A program made the translations under genes and the position numbers. A stretch of 61,961 nucleotides of DNA from Dysgonomonas sp. 521 (GTDB taxonomy: Bacteria; Bacteroidota; Bacteroidia; Bacteroidales; Dysgonomonadaceae), in contig NZ_QVMO01000015.1 in NCBI RefSeq assembly GCF_010501055.1, positions 1 to 61,961 on the forward strand, given 5' to 3'. Of this stretch, positions 53,597 through 61,927 are shown in pieces; positions within the stretch are counted from its first letter, which is position 1; the number at the start of each line of letters is the position of its first letter. A model generated the notes under the pieces. It was not told where the DNA came from. It saw only the letters and a program-made list of their open reading frames with translations, and ran no database searches.

Positions 53597-54715
53597 CTAT
53601 AATGAAGATAAAAAAGGATTTACTGACTTGACAAAATTGCTCCATGACAGTAGATCCTTTTCTTTTTTCAGATTTTCTTTATAAATATTGATTTGGCCAT
53701 TCTCCGAAAAGAATTTTTTAATTCCATTTGATATATCTTCCGCTGATACGGATGCGACAACAAGGCCTGTTTGTGACGTTTCTACGCTTGTGCCCAATGC
53801 GCCAACGTTTGTCGCTATCATGGGCGTTTCCATCTGATAGGCAATCGTTACCACCCCGCTTTGTGTTGCCGACCTGTAAGGTAAAACCAGCACATCCGCC
53901 GCCGAAAAGAATGTAGATACCATTTTATCCGGAATATATTGCTCGTGTACACTCACATTTTCCTTATAGGGCAGTTTCTCTATTTGTTCCGAATATTTAC
54001 TGAAACCATCATAGCTTTCGCCTGCAATGATTAGCTGGTAGCTGTCATCGAGGCTTTTCATGGCTTCGATTAATATATCCAGGCCTTTGTATTCCCTGAT
54101 AAGCCCAAAGAATAATAAGTTCTTTTTGTCTTCCCTGATACCAAGATTTTCGCATGCAGTATTCCTGTCTATCGGTTCGCCATAGTGATTGTAAATGGGA
54201 TGAGGATGTAATATAACCTTTGCATCCTTTTTGAGGGACAATAGGTCTTCCCTGACGGGCTCACTAAGTACGATGAACCCATCGCATCTGTTGAAGAAGA
54301 ACTTGGCCAGAGGCTTATCTATAACCCTTTTTTCGTGTGGGATAGCATTGTGGATAAGCGCTATAATTTTAATTTTCTTATCCAGTAACAGGCAGACAGA
54401 ACTAAAAGCCGGCACCATAAACGACATCCAGTAAGCGATAACCACTACATCCGGCTTATATCTGTTTATTTCTTTAGCGGTCTGTATATAACTGAACGGA
54501 TTTATACTGTTCAGTATCCTGTTGACGTCTATATCGGAAGATTCGCCTTCAGGCACATACTGCGTTTTTCCCGGAAATAAGAAATCGGGATACATTTTTG
54601 TAAAAGAGAAAACCTGCACCTCGTTCTGTCTCATCAGCTCAATGCTCAGTTGTTCACTGAACTGGGCTATACCGCCCCGGTAAGGATGAAAAGGTGACAG
54701 AATGGCTATTCTCAT
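53597..54715 (-). CDS. Family 4 glycosyltransferase
   Basis: The 372-residue GT-B protein starts MRIAILSPFHPYRGGIAQFSEQLS and has the C-terminal nucleotide-sugar domain: NLLFFGLIREYKGLDILIEAM, SAADVLVLPYRSATQSGVVTIAYQMETPMIATNVGALGTSV, where the E-x7-E type contact is shifted to the QSGVVTIAYQ region. It is cytoplasmic or membrane-associated and transfers a sugar to a glycan or lipid acceptor that cannot be named. Its start overlaps the GT9 stop by four bases (ATGA), so the two are translationally coupled. Confidence 0.92.
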   Translation of the reverse strand: MRIAILSPFHPYRGGIAQFSEQLSIELMRQNEVQVFSFTKMYPDFLFPGKTQYVPEGESSDIDVNRILNSINPFSYIQTAKEINRYKPDVVVIAYWMSFMVPAFSSVCLLLDKKIKIIALIHNAIPHEKRVIDKPLAKFFFNRCDGFIVLSEPVREDLLSLKKDAKVILHPHPIYNHYGEPIDRNTACENLGIREDKKNLLFFGLIREYKGLDILIEAMKSLDDSYQLIIAGESYDGFSKYSEQIEKLPYKENVSVHEQYIPDKMVSTFFSAADVLVLPYRSATQSGVVTIAYQMETPMIATNVGALGTSVETSQTGLVVASVSAEDISNGIKKFFSENGQINIYKENLKKEKDLLSWSNFVKSVNPFLSSL

Positions 54716-55749
54716 ATATGTTTTTCTTCCAATACTTTATGGATATGCGCAACGATGGAATCTTCGGTAATCCTCTCCAGACAGGCATAGTCTCCTCTCT
54801 GGCAAGGCTGGTCTCCGTAGACAGAGCATGGCCTGCAATCAAGGTCAACCTGAACTGCGTTCTTAATATCCTGCTTGAACCCATAGAAGCCCAACGATGG
54901 ATGTGTAGCACCCCAAATAGACACCACCGGCACTTGAACCAGTGAAGCCAAGTGCATATTAGCAGAGTCCATCGATAACATGAGGTCTAGGTATGAAATC
55001 AGGAGAAGTTCCCTCTCCAGATTCAATTTACCCATTGTATTTATTGTTTTGGGATATTTCTTAGCCCATTTCGATAAAACTTTGTCCTCTTCCTTCCCTG
55101 AACCGAAAAGGAAAATGGAAATATTTTCGTCCCTGGATAATTTCTCAATTACTTTTTCCATTTTTTCCAACGGGTATATTTTCCCTTTATGCTTAGAAAA
55201 AGGAGCTATTCCAACCCATCTCCCCGTTTTTTCGGTTGCGATGGCTTTCAGGTTGGAAAAATCTTTAGGCATAAATTGCAGGATATTTGTAAACACCATA
55301 GGTGCAGGAAAACCCAGTCTGTCAAATACATCCTGATAGCGCTGGATGGTACTTTCCAGAGGATGATCCAATGTCTTTTTTGAGATAAGTTCTTTTTTGC
55401 CTTTTCGTCCTTTGTCGATACATGCTACTTTTCTGCCTGTCAGAGTCATAAAAAAGCGTATAGCCTTCGATCTGAGAACATCATGTTCGTCTGCCACATG
55501 TGAAAAACCCAGAGTAGCTATTCGCCTTATTATCCTGAATATGCCTGTAACGCCCTTGTGTCTGCCTTTAATATCAAGTGGAATAACATTAATGTTAAAC
55601 CCGAGATTCTCAAATAATGGAGCAAAGGCCTTGCGCGTCATCACGGAGAATCGGTCTTGAGGATACTTTGCCGCAACAGAAAAAATGACAGGCACAAGCA
55701 TTGCAACATCTCCGAAGGAAGAGATACGTATCACTAATACTTTAGCCAT
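54712..55749 (-). CDS. Family 9 glycosyltransferase (heptosyltransferase-like)
   Basis: The 345-residue protein has the ADP-heptose:LPS heptosyltransferase fold: VLVIRISSFGDVAMLVPV at the N-terminus, WVGIAPFSKHKGKIYPLEKMEKVIEKL, and ISYLDLMLSMDSANMHLASLVQVPVVSIWGATHPSLGFYG with the S/T-DS/TGxMHxA signature. GT9 enzymes add heptose or related sugars to LPS cores. A cysteine cluster (CRPCSVYGDQPCQRGDYACL) near the end is common in this group. It is the middle gene of a DUF4254-GT9-GT4 operon. Confidence 0.93.
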   Translation of the reverse strand: MAKVLVIRISSFGDVAMLVPVIFSVAAKYPQDRFSVMTRKAFAPLFENLGFNINVIPLDIKGRHKGVTGIFRIIRRIATLGFSHVADEHDVLRSKAIRFFMTLTGRKVACIDKGRKGKKELISKKTLDHPLESTIQRYQDVFDRLGFPAPMVFTNILQFMPKDFSNLKAIATEKTGRWVGIAPFSKHKGKIYPLEKMEKVIEKLSRDENISIFLFGSGKEEDKVLSKWAKKYPKTINTMGKLNLERELLLISYLDLMLSMDSANMHLASLVQVPVVSIWGATHPSLGFYGFKQDIKNAVQVDLDCRPCSVYGDQPCQRGDYACLERITEDSIVAHIHKVLEEKHI

Positions 55750-55770
55750 AAATGTGTAAATTTGTGTTAG

Positions 55771-56382
55771 TTATTTAGAATCCTTTCCATATAAAACCGG
55801 ATTAAGAGCAGGGTCATTATACATTTTCATTTGTTTGTATACCTTCATATACTTTTCTCCTGCTTCTATATCCTTCAATAATTCTTCTATAGCTATAGAT
55901 AAATCTTCACGCTGGGTTAGTAAAATATCAAGTTTTTTAGATACTTGTTCGTGATGGTCTTTATCTGTATCTTTTCTATCTACTTCTTGTTGCATGTGAT
56001 ATATCTTTAATGCAAGAATCGATAAACGGTCAATGGCCCAGGCGGGGCTTTCCGTATTGATGCGGGCATGCGGGACGATTTGAACGTCTTTATACTTGTC
56101 TAAAAAGTAGCTGTCGATCAGCTCTACCAGGTCTGTCCTGTCCTGGTTTGATTTATCTATCCGCCTTTTTAATCCCAGAGCTTCTGTAGGGTTAATTTCA
56201 GGATCGCGGATAATATCTTCGAGATGCCATTGAACTGTATCGATCCAGTTCTTTAAATACAGGTAGTATTCGATAGATTTTTCTTGGTATGGATTCTGAA
56301 TTGGCGCATCTACATTATCTGTTTTGTGATAGTTGTATATCGTTTCTCCAAAAATACGGTTGCTCAACTCTGTGAAAGTCAT
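55771..56382 (-). CDS. DUF4254 protein
   Basis: The 203-residue protein is mainly helical and has the DUF4254 pattern: NPYQEKSIEYYLYLKNWIDTVQWHLEDIIRDPEI, GLKRRIDKSNQDRTDLVELIDSYF, PAWAIDRLSILALKIYHM, and a late coiled segment. The family is often found next to heptosyltransferase genes in Bacteroidetes, as here, 21 bp upstream of GT9, but its function is unknown. There is no signal peptide. A partner or regulator of lipopolysaccharide core synthesis is a reasonable guess. Confidence 0.9.
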   Translation of the reverse strand: MTFTELSNRIFGETIYNYHKTDNVDAPIQNPYQEKSIEYYLYLKNWIDTVQWHLEDIIRDPEINPTEALGLKRRIDKSNQDRTDLVELIDSYFLDKYKDVQIVPHARINTESPAWAIDRLSILALKIYHMQQEVDRKDTDKDHHEQVSKKLDILLTQREDLSIAIEELLKDIEAGEKYMKVYKQMKMYNDPALNPVLYGKDSK

Positions 56383-56449
56383 AATTCAGATAGATTTAAT
56401 TTTATTGTTCCTTGTCTTTATTTAATCTTTATATAAGTCTTATTCATGG

Positions 56450-57994
56450 TTATTTTTTGTCAGCCCATGTTTCCCTATCCAAATTTCGGTAATTTATTGC
56501 TTCTGCCAAATGTTTTAACAGAATTTTTTCTGAATTATCTAAATCTGCGATAGTTCGGGATACTTTTAGTATGCGATCGTATGCTCTGGCAGATAAATTG
56601 AATCTGTCCATCGCCGTTTTCAATAATTTAAGGCCTTCATCATCAGGAGAAGCATACTTAGTAAGCATCTTAGGTGTCATCTGGGCATTACAGTGAATGC
56701 CTTCCTCATCCTTGAAACGTTCTCTTTGTATTTCGCGTGCCATGATTACGCGTTCACGTATAAGCCTGCTGGCTTCTGCTGGGGTCTTATCCGATATTTT
56801 CTCGAAAGGAACAGGCACTATCTCGATATGTATATCGATGCGGTCGAGCAATGGGCCTGATATTTTATTCAGGTATTTTTGTACAGCTCCGTTAGGGCAT
56901 ACACATTCTTTTTCGGGATGATTGTAATATCCGCATGGACAGGGGTTCATGGACGAGACTAACATAAAGCTGGCAGGGTATTCTACGCTGAACCTGGAGC
57001 GTGAAATACTGATCTTCCGGTCTTCGAGAGGCTGCCTCATCACTTCAAGAGCGTTGCGGCTAAATTCGGGGAGTTCATCCAGAAACAGGACGCCGTTGTG
57101 CGCCAGGCTTATTTCGCCGGGTTGGGGATATGTTCCGCCTCCGACCAGCGCTACGTCCGAAATAGTGTGGTGCGGGCTGCGAAACGGGCGATGCGACATA
57201 AGGGAGGTCTCCGTGCCTATTTTTCCTGCTACGCTGTGTATTTTTGTAGTTTCCAGTGCTTCCTGCAGTGAGAATGGCGGCAAAATGGACGGCATACGCT
57301 TTGCCATCATTGATTTACCTGCGCCGGGAGGGCCTATCATAATTAAGTTGTGCCCGCCTGCTGCTGATACTTCCAGTGCCCGTTTTACATTTTCCTGTCC
57401 TTTTACATCCGAAAAGTCGAATTCGAAAGATTGCTGGGCGTTATAAAATTCGGCACGGGTATCTACGGTTGTTTTTTCAAGCTCTGCTTCTTCGTTAAAA
57501 AAGCCGACTACTTCTTTAATGTTATTCACTCCATATACATCCAGATTGTTGACAACGGCGGCTTCACGCGCATTTTTACTTGGCAGTACAATTCCTTTGT
57601 AGCCTAATGTCCTTGTCATTATAGCAATGGGCAATACGCCTTTGATAGGTAGTATGCTGCCATCGAGGGAAAGTTCTCCCATTATTATGTAATCTTCCAG
57701 TTTGTTGGGTTCTATGCTGCCGGATGCTGCCATGATACCGATTGCAAGGGGTAGGTCATAGGCTGTGCCTTCTTTCCGGATATCGGCCGGAGACATGTTT
57801 ATTACCACCTGCTGTCGGGGAAATTTATATCCGTTTACCTGTAGTGCCGATATAATGCGCTCGTGGCTCTCTTTTACAGACGCATCGGGCAGACCGACAA
57901 GCATAAATTTTATGCCTTTCGAGCAATTAACTTCTATTGTAATCGGAGTAGCCTCTATTCCCTGTACAGCGGCTCCAAATATCTTTACCAACAT
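56450..57994 (-). CDS. YifB/ComM-family Mg-chelatase-like AAA+ ATPase
   Basis: The 514-residue protein has an N-terminal Lon-protease-like fold (FGAAVQGIEATPITIEVN...LPDASVKESHERIISAL), an AAA+ core with Walker A MIGPPGAGKSMMAKRMP, HHTISDVALVGGG, VLFLDELPEF, and a C-terminal Mg_chelatase_C domain (AEASRLIRERV...LSARAYDRILKVSRTIADL). It belongs to the group that includes ComM, a helicase that aids branch migration in natural transformation. Whether this organism is competent is unknown. It starts ATG 57994 and appears monocistronic. Confidence 0.95.
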   Translation of the reverse strand: MLVKIFGAAVQGIEATPITIEVNCSKGIKFMLVGLPDASVKESHERIISALQVNGYKFPRQQVVINMSPADIRKEGTAYDLPLAIGIMAASGSIEPNKLEDYIIMGELSLDGSILPIKGVLPIAIMTRTLGYKGIVLPSKNAREAAVVNNLDVYGVNNIKEVVGFFNEEAELEKTTVDTRAEFYNAQQSFEFDFSDVKGQENVKRALEVSAAGGHNLIMIGPPGAGKSMMAKRMPSILPPFSLQEALETTKIHSVAGKIGTETSLMSHRPFRSPHHTISDVALVGGGTYPQPGEISLAHNGVLFLDELPEFSRNALEVMRQPLEDRKISISRSRFSVEYPASFMLVSSMNPCPCGYYNHPEKECVCPNGAVQKYLNKISGPLLDRIDIHIEIVPVPFEKISDKTPAEASRLIRERVIMAREIQRERFKDEEGIHCNAQMTPKMLTKYASPDDEGLKLLKTAMDRFNLSARAYDRILKVSRTIADLDNSEKILLKHLAEAINYRNLDRETWADKK

Positions 57995-58598
57995 TTTTTG
58001 AATGAAACTAAGTAGTCTGTATTGTTTAGCAAAGATAAGAAAAAAGTATACGAAACATAATATAAGTGATAATATAGTAGGGCGTGAAATTATTAAATCT
58101 CTATTGAGGCATGTAGTGTGCGTGCAAAAAGTGACAAAGGTGACACTTTTTTCATTACTTTTCCTTGTTACCTTTTCTTCTCATTATAACCTGTAACTAC
58201 TACTAATAGATAATCCTATTCATTTTTTATCACCGTAGGGACTGGGCTCTGCCCTGTCCGTTATTTCCGCCGCGCAATTTATCATGTGGATCGGTTGTAT
58301 GCGGACAGGGTAGAACCCTGTCCCTACGGGTGGATGAATCGTAGGGGCGACCTGCCGGTCGCCCTAAATGAACAATGAAAACTGTATCAACGGGCGACCG
58401 GCAAGTCGCCCCTACCAGTTCCCGCAGGCAGAACCAACCACCTGCGGGATAATTTTATATCGGATTGTAAATCCTGAGAGTAAGAACTTCGGGACTATAG
58501 CCCCCGACGGGTAGGCTCACAAGTGCTTATGCACCCTGAATAATATATAATTTATATTTCAAGATTATATGTATCAATGAATATAATATCATTTATTA
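57995..58598. repeat. Intergenic region with several palindromic repeats
   Basis: No gene is seen. It holds the third AAAAAGTGACA-type repeat (58126-58176) and two GC-rich inverted elements, 58233-58329 (CCGTAGGGAC...GTCCCTACGG) and 58341-58415 (GTAGGGGCGACC...GGTCGCCCCTAC type). Confidence 0.7.
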
Positions 58599-60239
58599 TT
58601 AGTACTTCACACAGCGAATAGACATCCCAACTGCACGGCCGTCTTGCCCGGTGCGGACACGCAGGGGATACTTATCTTGACCATAGGTTGTTCCAGTTGC
58701 AGTATAATTTTTCGTAAAGTGTAGACTGCTTGAGTTTTTTCCTGAGGTAGGATCACTGCTTTTATTGGCATGACGGTCGGAGCTCCAGTAAGCGCCAACT
58801 GCGCCAACATCGGACAATTCACCCTTTGCTGCAGCCTCTTCCCTACCACCTGGAGCAAGACGCTGGCCGCCTGCCGGCAAGTAAAGTATACGCCCTACCA
58901 AAAAGCCGCTGAAGCCTTTATTGTTTTCAAAATCGCCTATCCTATTCCATCTGTTAGCATACTTCCTATTGTCCCATGATTGGGTTCCATTTTCCAACAT
59001 GTCATAAGATGCGTATCCTCCCGTATCAGGAAAATGGCCATCCAATAAAGACCTCCACATTTTTATGCTCGGAACTATCCAACCCTCATCCTTCGGGCAA
59101 GGGTTATTATCTGGATATTTCCATGTAGGTTTGTAATCATCGTAGTTACCTTGTCCCCAAAGGTCTTGAAATTTTTCTGGTTCATTCATCCAGGCGGCAT
59201 GATAAGGATCAGGATTTGCCCCCGCTGCTAAATAGTTCTTGATAAACTTACCATATCTGGGGTCGGTATCTTTTACTTGCCCGTTTCCATCTACTTCTGA
59301 GGTCTGTGCCAGAGTTGAGCTGGTTATACCAGTTCTATCTCCTTTTCCGGGTGGGTAGGGATATACATCATCATCGGGCAGGTCACGCCAGAAATGCCCC
59401 TTACCCTTTTTATCATCTCTTATGCGTCCCCATTGGAATAGATGACCTAGCATAATACACGGATCATTCTCATCCTCAGCCCCAAGGTTCACATGAGCAA
59501 AGGTAACTTTGGTCAGTCCCTCACTCACTACACCATTTTTCCATGCATTTACATAAATAGGTTGCAAGTCGCGAATACCGTCATTGTTCAAGTCTTCGTC
59601 AGGTACATGTACTACCATTATATCAAAATCCTTGGACTGGACTGTTTTACCTCCAACTGTCATCCGACAGGTGATAGTTACAATTTTCGTCTTGTTACCC
59701 AAATGGTCAGGAGTTAGATCTTCGCCATTAAAATATGATGAAGGTTTGTATTTAAAGGTACTTGCACTTTCACCCTCCGACTTCACATCACCATCTACCA
59801 ACCATTGGTAGTAGGTCGGTGTACTGCTTGTGTGCTGAGCAAACAGATCCAGATTCTGATAGGTAAACATATAGAATCCGGTATCGTCATTTATCGAAAG
59901 ATGGGAGGAGTACAATGCACAGGCAGTTACTTTAGCGGCTTCCTCTATTATAGGGAAAGACTCAGATTTAGATTTACACATAGATATCCATTTATCGCCA
60001 TTCCAGTACTCGAGGCAATTGTTGGAAGTATTGTATATAGTCAGTCCTTTGACTTTATTTCCTGTTTTTGTCAATTTTTCGCGTTGCTCCATGTTCAGGT
60101 GTGGCATACGGAGGCCTTTCTGATCCGAATTCAGTTCCAGAAGCGAAAAAGACTCAGGAGCCTTGTTGCTACCTATTGTTACCTGCGCCTGCATCTGCAT
60201 GCCCAGCAATATGAGTAATATGATAAGAGTTAGTCTCAT
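58599..60239 (-). CDS. Secreted FISUMP-domain surface protein
   Basis: The 546-residue protein has a signal peptide (MRLTLIILLILLGMQMQAQ) directly followed by a module shared with the next gene (VTIGSNKAPESFSLLEL...GLRMPHLN...KGLTIYNTSNNCLEYWNG-KWISMC). An Ig-like strand region (~105-210) follows. The C-terminal half has the FISUMP pattern: GHLFQWGR, NPCPKDEGWIVPSIKMWRSLL, GFLVGRILYLPAGGQR, GAVGAYWSSDRHA and the final VGMSIRCVKY. Such proteins are surface-exposed or fimbria-like in Bacteroidetes. It is the second gene behind the leader and invertible element. Confidence 0.88.
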   Translation of the reverse strand: MRLTLIILLILLGMQMQAQVTIGSNKAPESFSLLELNSDQKGLRMPHLNMEQREKLTKTGNKVKGLTIYNTSNNCLEYWNGDKWISMCKSKSESFPIIEEAAKVTACALYSSHLSINDDTGFYMFTYQNLDLFAQHTSSTPTYYQWLVDGDVKSEGESASTFKYKPSSYFNGEDLTPDHLGNKTKIVTITCRMTVGGKTVQSKDFDIMVVHVPDEDLNNDGIRDLQPIYVNAWKNGVVSEGLTKVTFAHVNLGAEDENDPCIMLGHLFQWGRIRDDKKGKGHFWRDLPDDDVYPYPPGKGDRTGITSSTLAQTSEVDGNGQVKDTDPRYGKFIKNYLAAGANPDPYHAAWMNEPEKFQDLWGQGNYDDYKPTWKYPDNNPCPKDEGWIVPSIKMWRSLLDGHFPDTGGYASYDMLENGTQSWDNRKYANRWNRIGDFENNKGFSGFLVGRILYLPAGGQRLAPGGREEAAAKGELSDVGAVGAYWSSDRHANKSSDPTSGKNSSSLHFTKNYTATGTTYGQDKYPLRVRTGQDGRAVGMSIRCVKY

Positions 60240-60295
60240 TTTGTTTGCATTTTAGATGATTTGAATATTTGTAAATTCCCTTGCTGCGCGGGCTA

Positions 60296-60952
60296 TTATC
60301 TTACCACATTTACGGTAAGTGGTGCGGTGTTATATGGATTACCATCTATTATCATCTGGCAAAGAATGGTTACTGTCACTTTACCATCCGCATCCCAAGC
60401 CAAATCGTCGGAGGGAGAGTAAATAAAGGTCTCGCCTATATTTACAGCTACGTTATTCACTACCCACAGGTAGGATGTAGGAGCGTTGCCCGAATAACCG
60501 GTTTTGTCCAACGACAGGCTTAAACTGTGGGTAGATACCAACGGATTTGTAGGGTATGTTGGGTCAGCTATTTTTATAGTTGTACTCCCTCCGCCAGGCA
60601 GGAAGGTAGGTATATCACTATTGCAGGCGTCGATCCATTCAGTACCATTCCAAAACTGAAGACATTTGGCATCTGTGTTATAAATAGTCAGTCCTTTGGC
60701 TTTTTCATTGCTTTTGAAAGCTGTTGTAGTCAATGCGGTGAGTTCGTCATTGCTAAGTTGCGGAAGGCGCAGGCCTCCTTTAGTGTACGTGGTAATGATT
60801 TCCAACACCGAAAAATCCTGCGGAGCCTCATCCGACCCAATGGTTATTTGTGCTCTTATGCCAGGGTTCAGAAACCAAAAGGCTGCCACGATGGCTATCA
60901 GTCGCCATAAGTTTTTTGCTGTACTTTGTTTTTGTGTCTTAGTTGTTTTCAT
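60296..60952 (-). CDS. Secreted paralogue with shared N-terminal module (no FISUMP domain)
   Basis: ATG 60952 gives a long signal peptide (MKTTKTQKQSTAKNLWRLIA then IVAAFWFLNPGIRAQ). The open frame continues upstream into the GC-rich repeat, which is not coding. The mature 219-residue product starts ITIGSDEAPQDFSVLEI...GLRLPQLS...KGLTIYNTDAKCLQFWNGTEWIDAC, clearly homologous to the next gene, and ends with an Ig-like domain (THSLSLSLDKTGYSG...YLWVVNNVAV...VTILCQMIIDG...LTVNVVR). It lacks the FISUMP half. The gap to the next gene is 56 bp, so both are probably co-transcribed behind the switch. Confidence 0.85.
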   Translation of the reverse strand: MKTTKTQKQSTAKNLWRLIAIVAAFWFLNPGIRAQITIGSDEAPQDFSVLEIITTYTKGGLRLPQLSNDELTALTTTAFKSNEKAKGLTIYNTDAKCLQFWNGTEWIDACNSDIPTFLPGGGSTTIKIADPTYPTNPLVSTHSLSLSLDKTGYSGNAPTSYLWVVNNVAVNIGETFIYSPSDDLAWDADGKVTVTILCQMIIDGNPYNTAPLTVNVVR

Positions 60953-60971
60953 AAAAGTAATTTTTAAGCCA

Positions 60972-61478
60972 CCCCCTCCCGGCCTCCCCCAAAAGGGGAG
61001 GAGACCGGAGAGATGGAAAGATGAATAATACACCTCACCCCAACCCTCTCCACAGGAGAGGGGGAAGCAGAGGCTCTGTTTATTATATTTAAATTTGATT
61101 TGCCTTGACCGCCTCGCGCTCTTCCCTCGCTTCTCCCTCTCCTTTTGGGGAGGGCCGGGGTGGGGCCGGAAGTACCCGAAGGGGGAAGGGTTAGACAGAT
61201 AGATAGAATATGTTGACCGCTTGCAGGGGCTGGGGTGGTTTGACCGCCTCGCGCTACCTCCCCTTTTGGGGGAGGCAGGAGGGGTGTATTACGGGGAGGC
61301 TCCGCCCTGCTACTTTCGCAAGCGGCGGGCAGAATAAGTAAAGACAAATAAGACAACATTGTTGAAGACAACAAGACGGTAATATCGCCTCCCCGGATGT
61401 TAAAAAAATTCATGTATCTTTGTTTCTGATGTAGTTGTGAATACATTATAGTTTACTTTACCCTGTTTAATCTTTCCG
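60972..61478. repeat. Right copy of long direct repeat (leader of the surface-protein genes)
   Basis: It matches 1-478. Compared with the left copy it has an extra GC-rich stretch near 61120-61165 (CTTCTCCCTCTCCTTTTGGG and the following GGAGGGCCGGGG) and one base fewer in the A-run at about 60991. It forms the ~0.5-kb leader between the invertible element and the ATG at 60952. Confidence 0.92.
61415..61422 (+). promoter_or_regulatory. Candidate -7 box (TATCTTTG) facing invertible element 2
   Basis: This is the same sequence and position relative to the inverted repeat as 416-423. It points away from the surface genes and into the element. Confidence 0.4.
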
Positions 61479-61503
61479 GTCTGTCACTATATAAGCGACA
61501 GAC
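61479..61503 (+). repeat. Left inverted repeat of invertible element 2
   Basis: This is the same 25-bp near-palindrome as 479-503 with one change (AGCGACAGAC right arm). It is followed here by TTTTTGTTTTG, so for rightward transcription it looks like an intrinsic terminator, unlike the left copy. Confidence 0.93.
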
Positions 61504-61823
61504 TTTTTGTTTTGCAATACTAACTATACTTCTGGTATATAGTTGTTTATGTCTTTATTCCGAAAAAAACAGCAATCTTCCGACCCTCTTTTATATCGCT
61601 GTTTATCAATTACTTATAAAATGTTTGACAATTGTTTGACAAATCAATTTCGGGGAGAGATTCTCAGGAATTAATATATCCCTATAATACAATGACTTAA
61701 CCCTCGGCAGATACCCTCTGCCGGGCTTCCGTGTTTAACAAATTGTTTGACACGTGTTTTCATTTTTTTATTTTCTCACTTACCGACCTTATTATAAGGG
61801 CATTACAAAATGCCTTTTCTGCT
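61504..61823 (-). other. Invertible DNA segment, opposite orientation
   Basis: This 320-bp core is the reverse complement of 504-822 with only a few substitutions, within otherwise collinear flanks. The exact exchange of orientation at the two 25-bp repeats is direct evidence of site-specific inversion. I see no recombinase gene in the window. Confidence 0.93.
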
Positions 61824-61848
61824 GTCTGTCGCTTATATAGTGACAGAC
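61824..61848 (-). repeat. Right inverted repeat of invertible element 2
   Basis: This repeat is identical to 823-847 and is followed by TTTTTTTCAG. Here it is preceded by TTCTGCT in place of the A-tract of the left copy. Confidence 0.93.
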
Positions 61849-61881
61849 TTTTTTTCAGTTATTATACTAGTGTCATGTCAA

Positions 61882-61913
61882 TTTGATAATGTCTGACAAA
61901 TATCGTATATTTG
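61882..61913 (+). promoter_or_regulatory. Promoter of the IS630-like transposase
   Basis: TTTG (61882-61885) and TATATTTG (61906-61913) are separated by 20 bp, close to the Bacteroidetes -33/-7 consensus (TTTG-N19-TAnnTTTG). Confidence 0.6.
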
Positions 61914-61927
61914 CCACAAAAGCAACT

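Noticed and set aside
60964..61446. Open frame (160 codons) on the minus strand across the right leader repeat, and a matching 138-codon frame over 1-414
   Set aside because: Its translation is of GC-rich repeat modules (SPSPVERVGVRC-type peptides) that turn up as spurious proteins. The two copies differ by indels that change the reading frame at the end, and there is no family signal.
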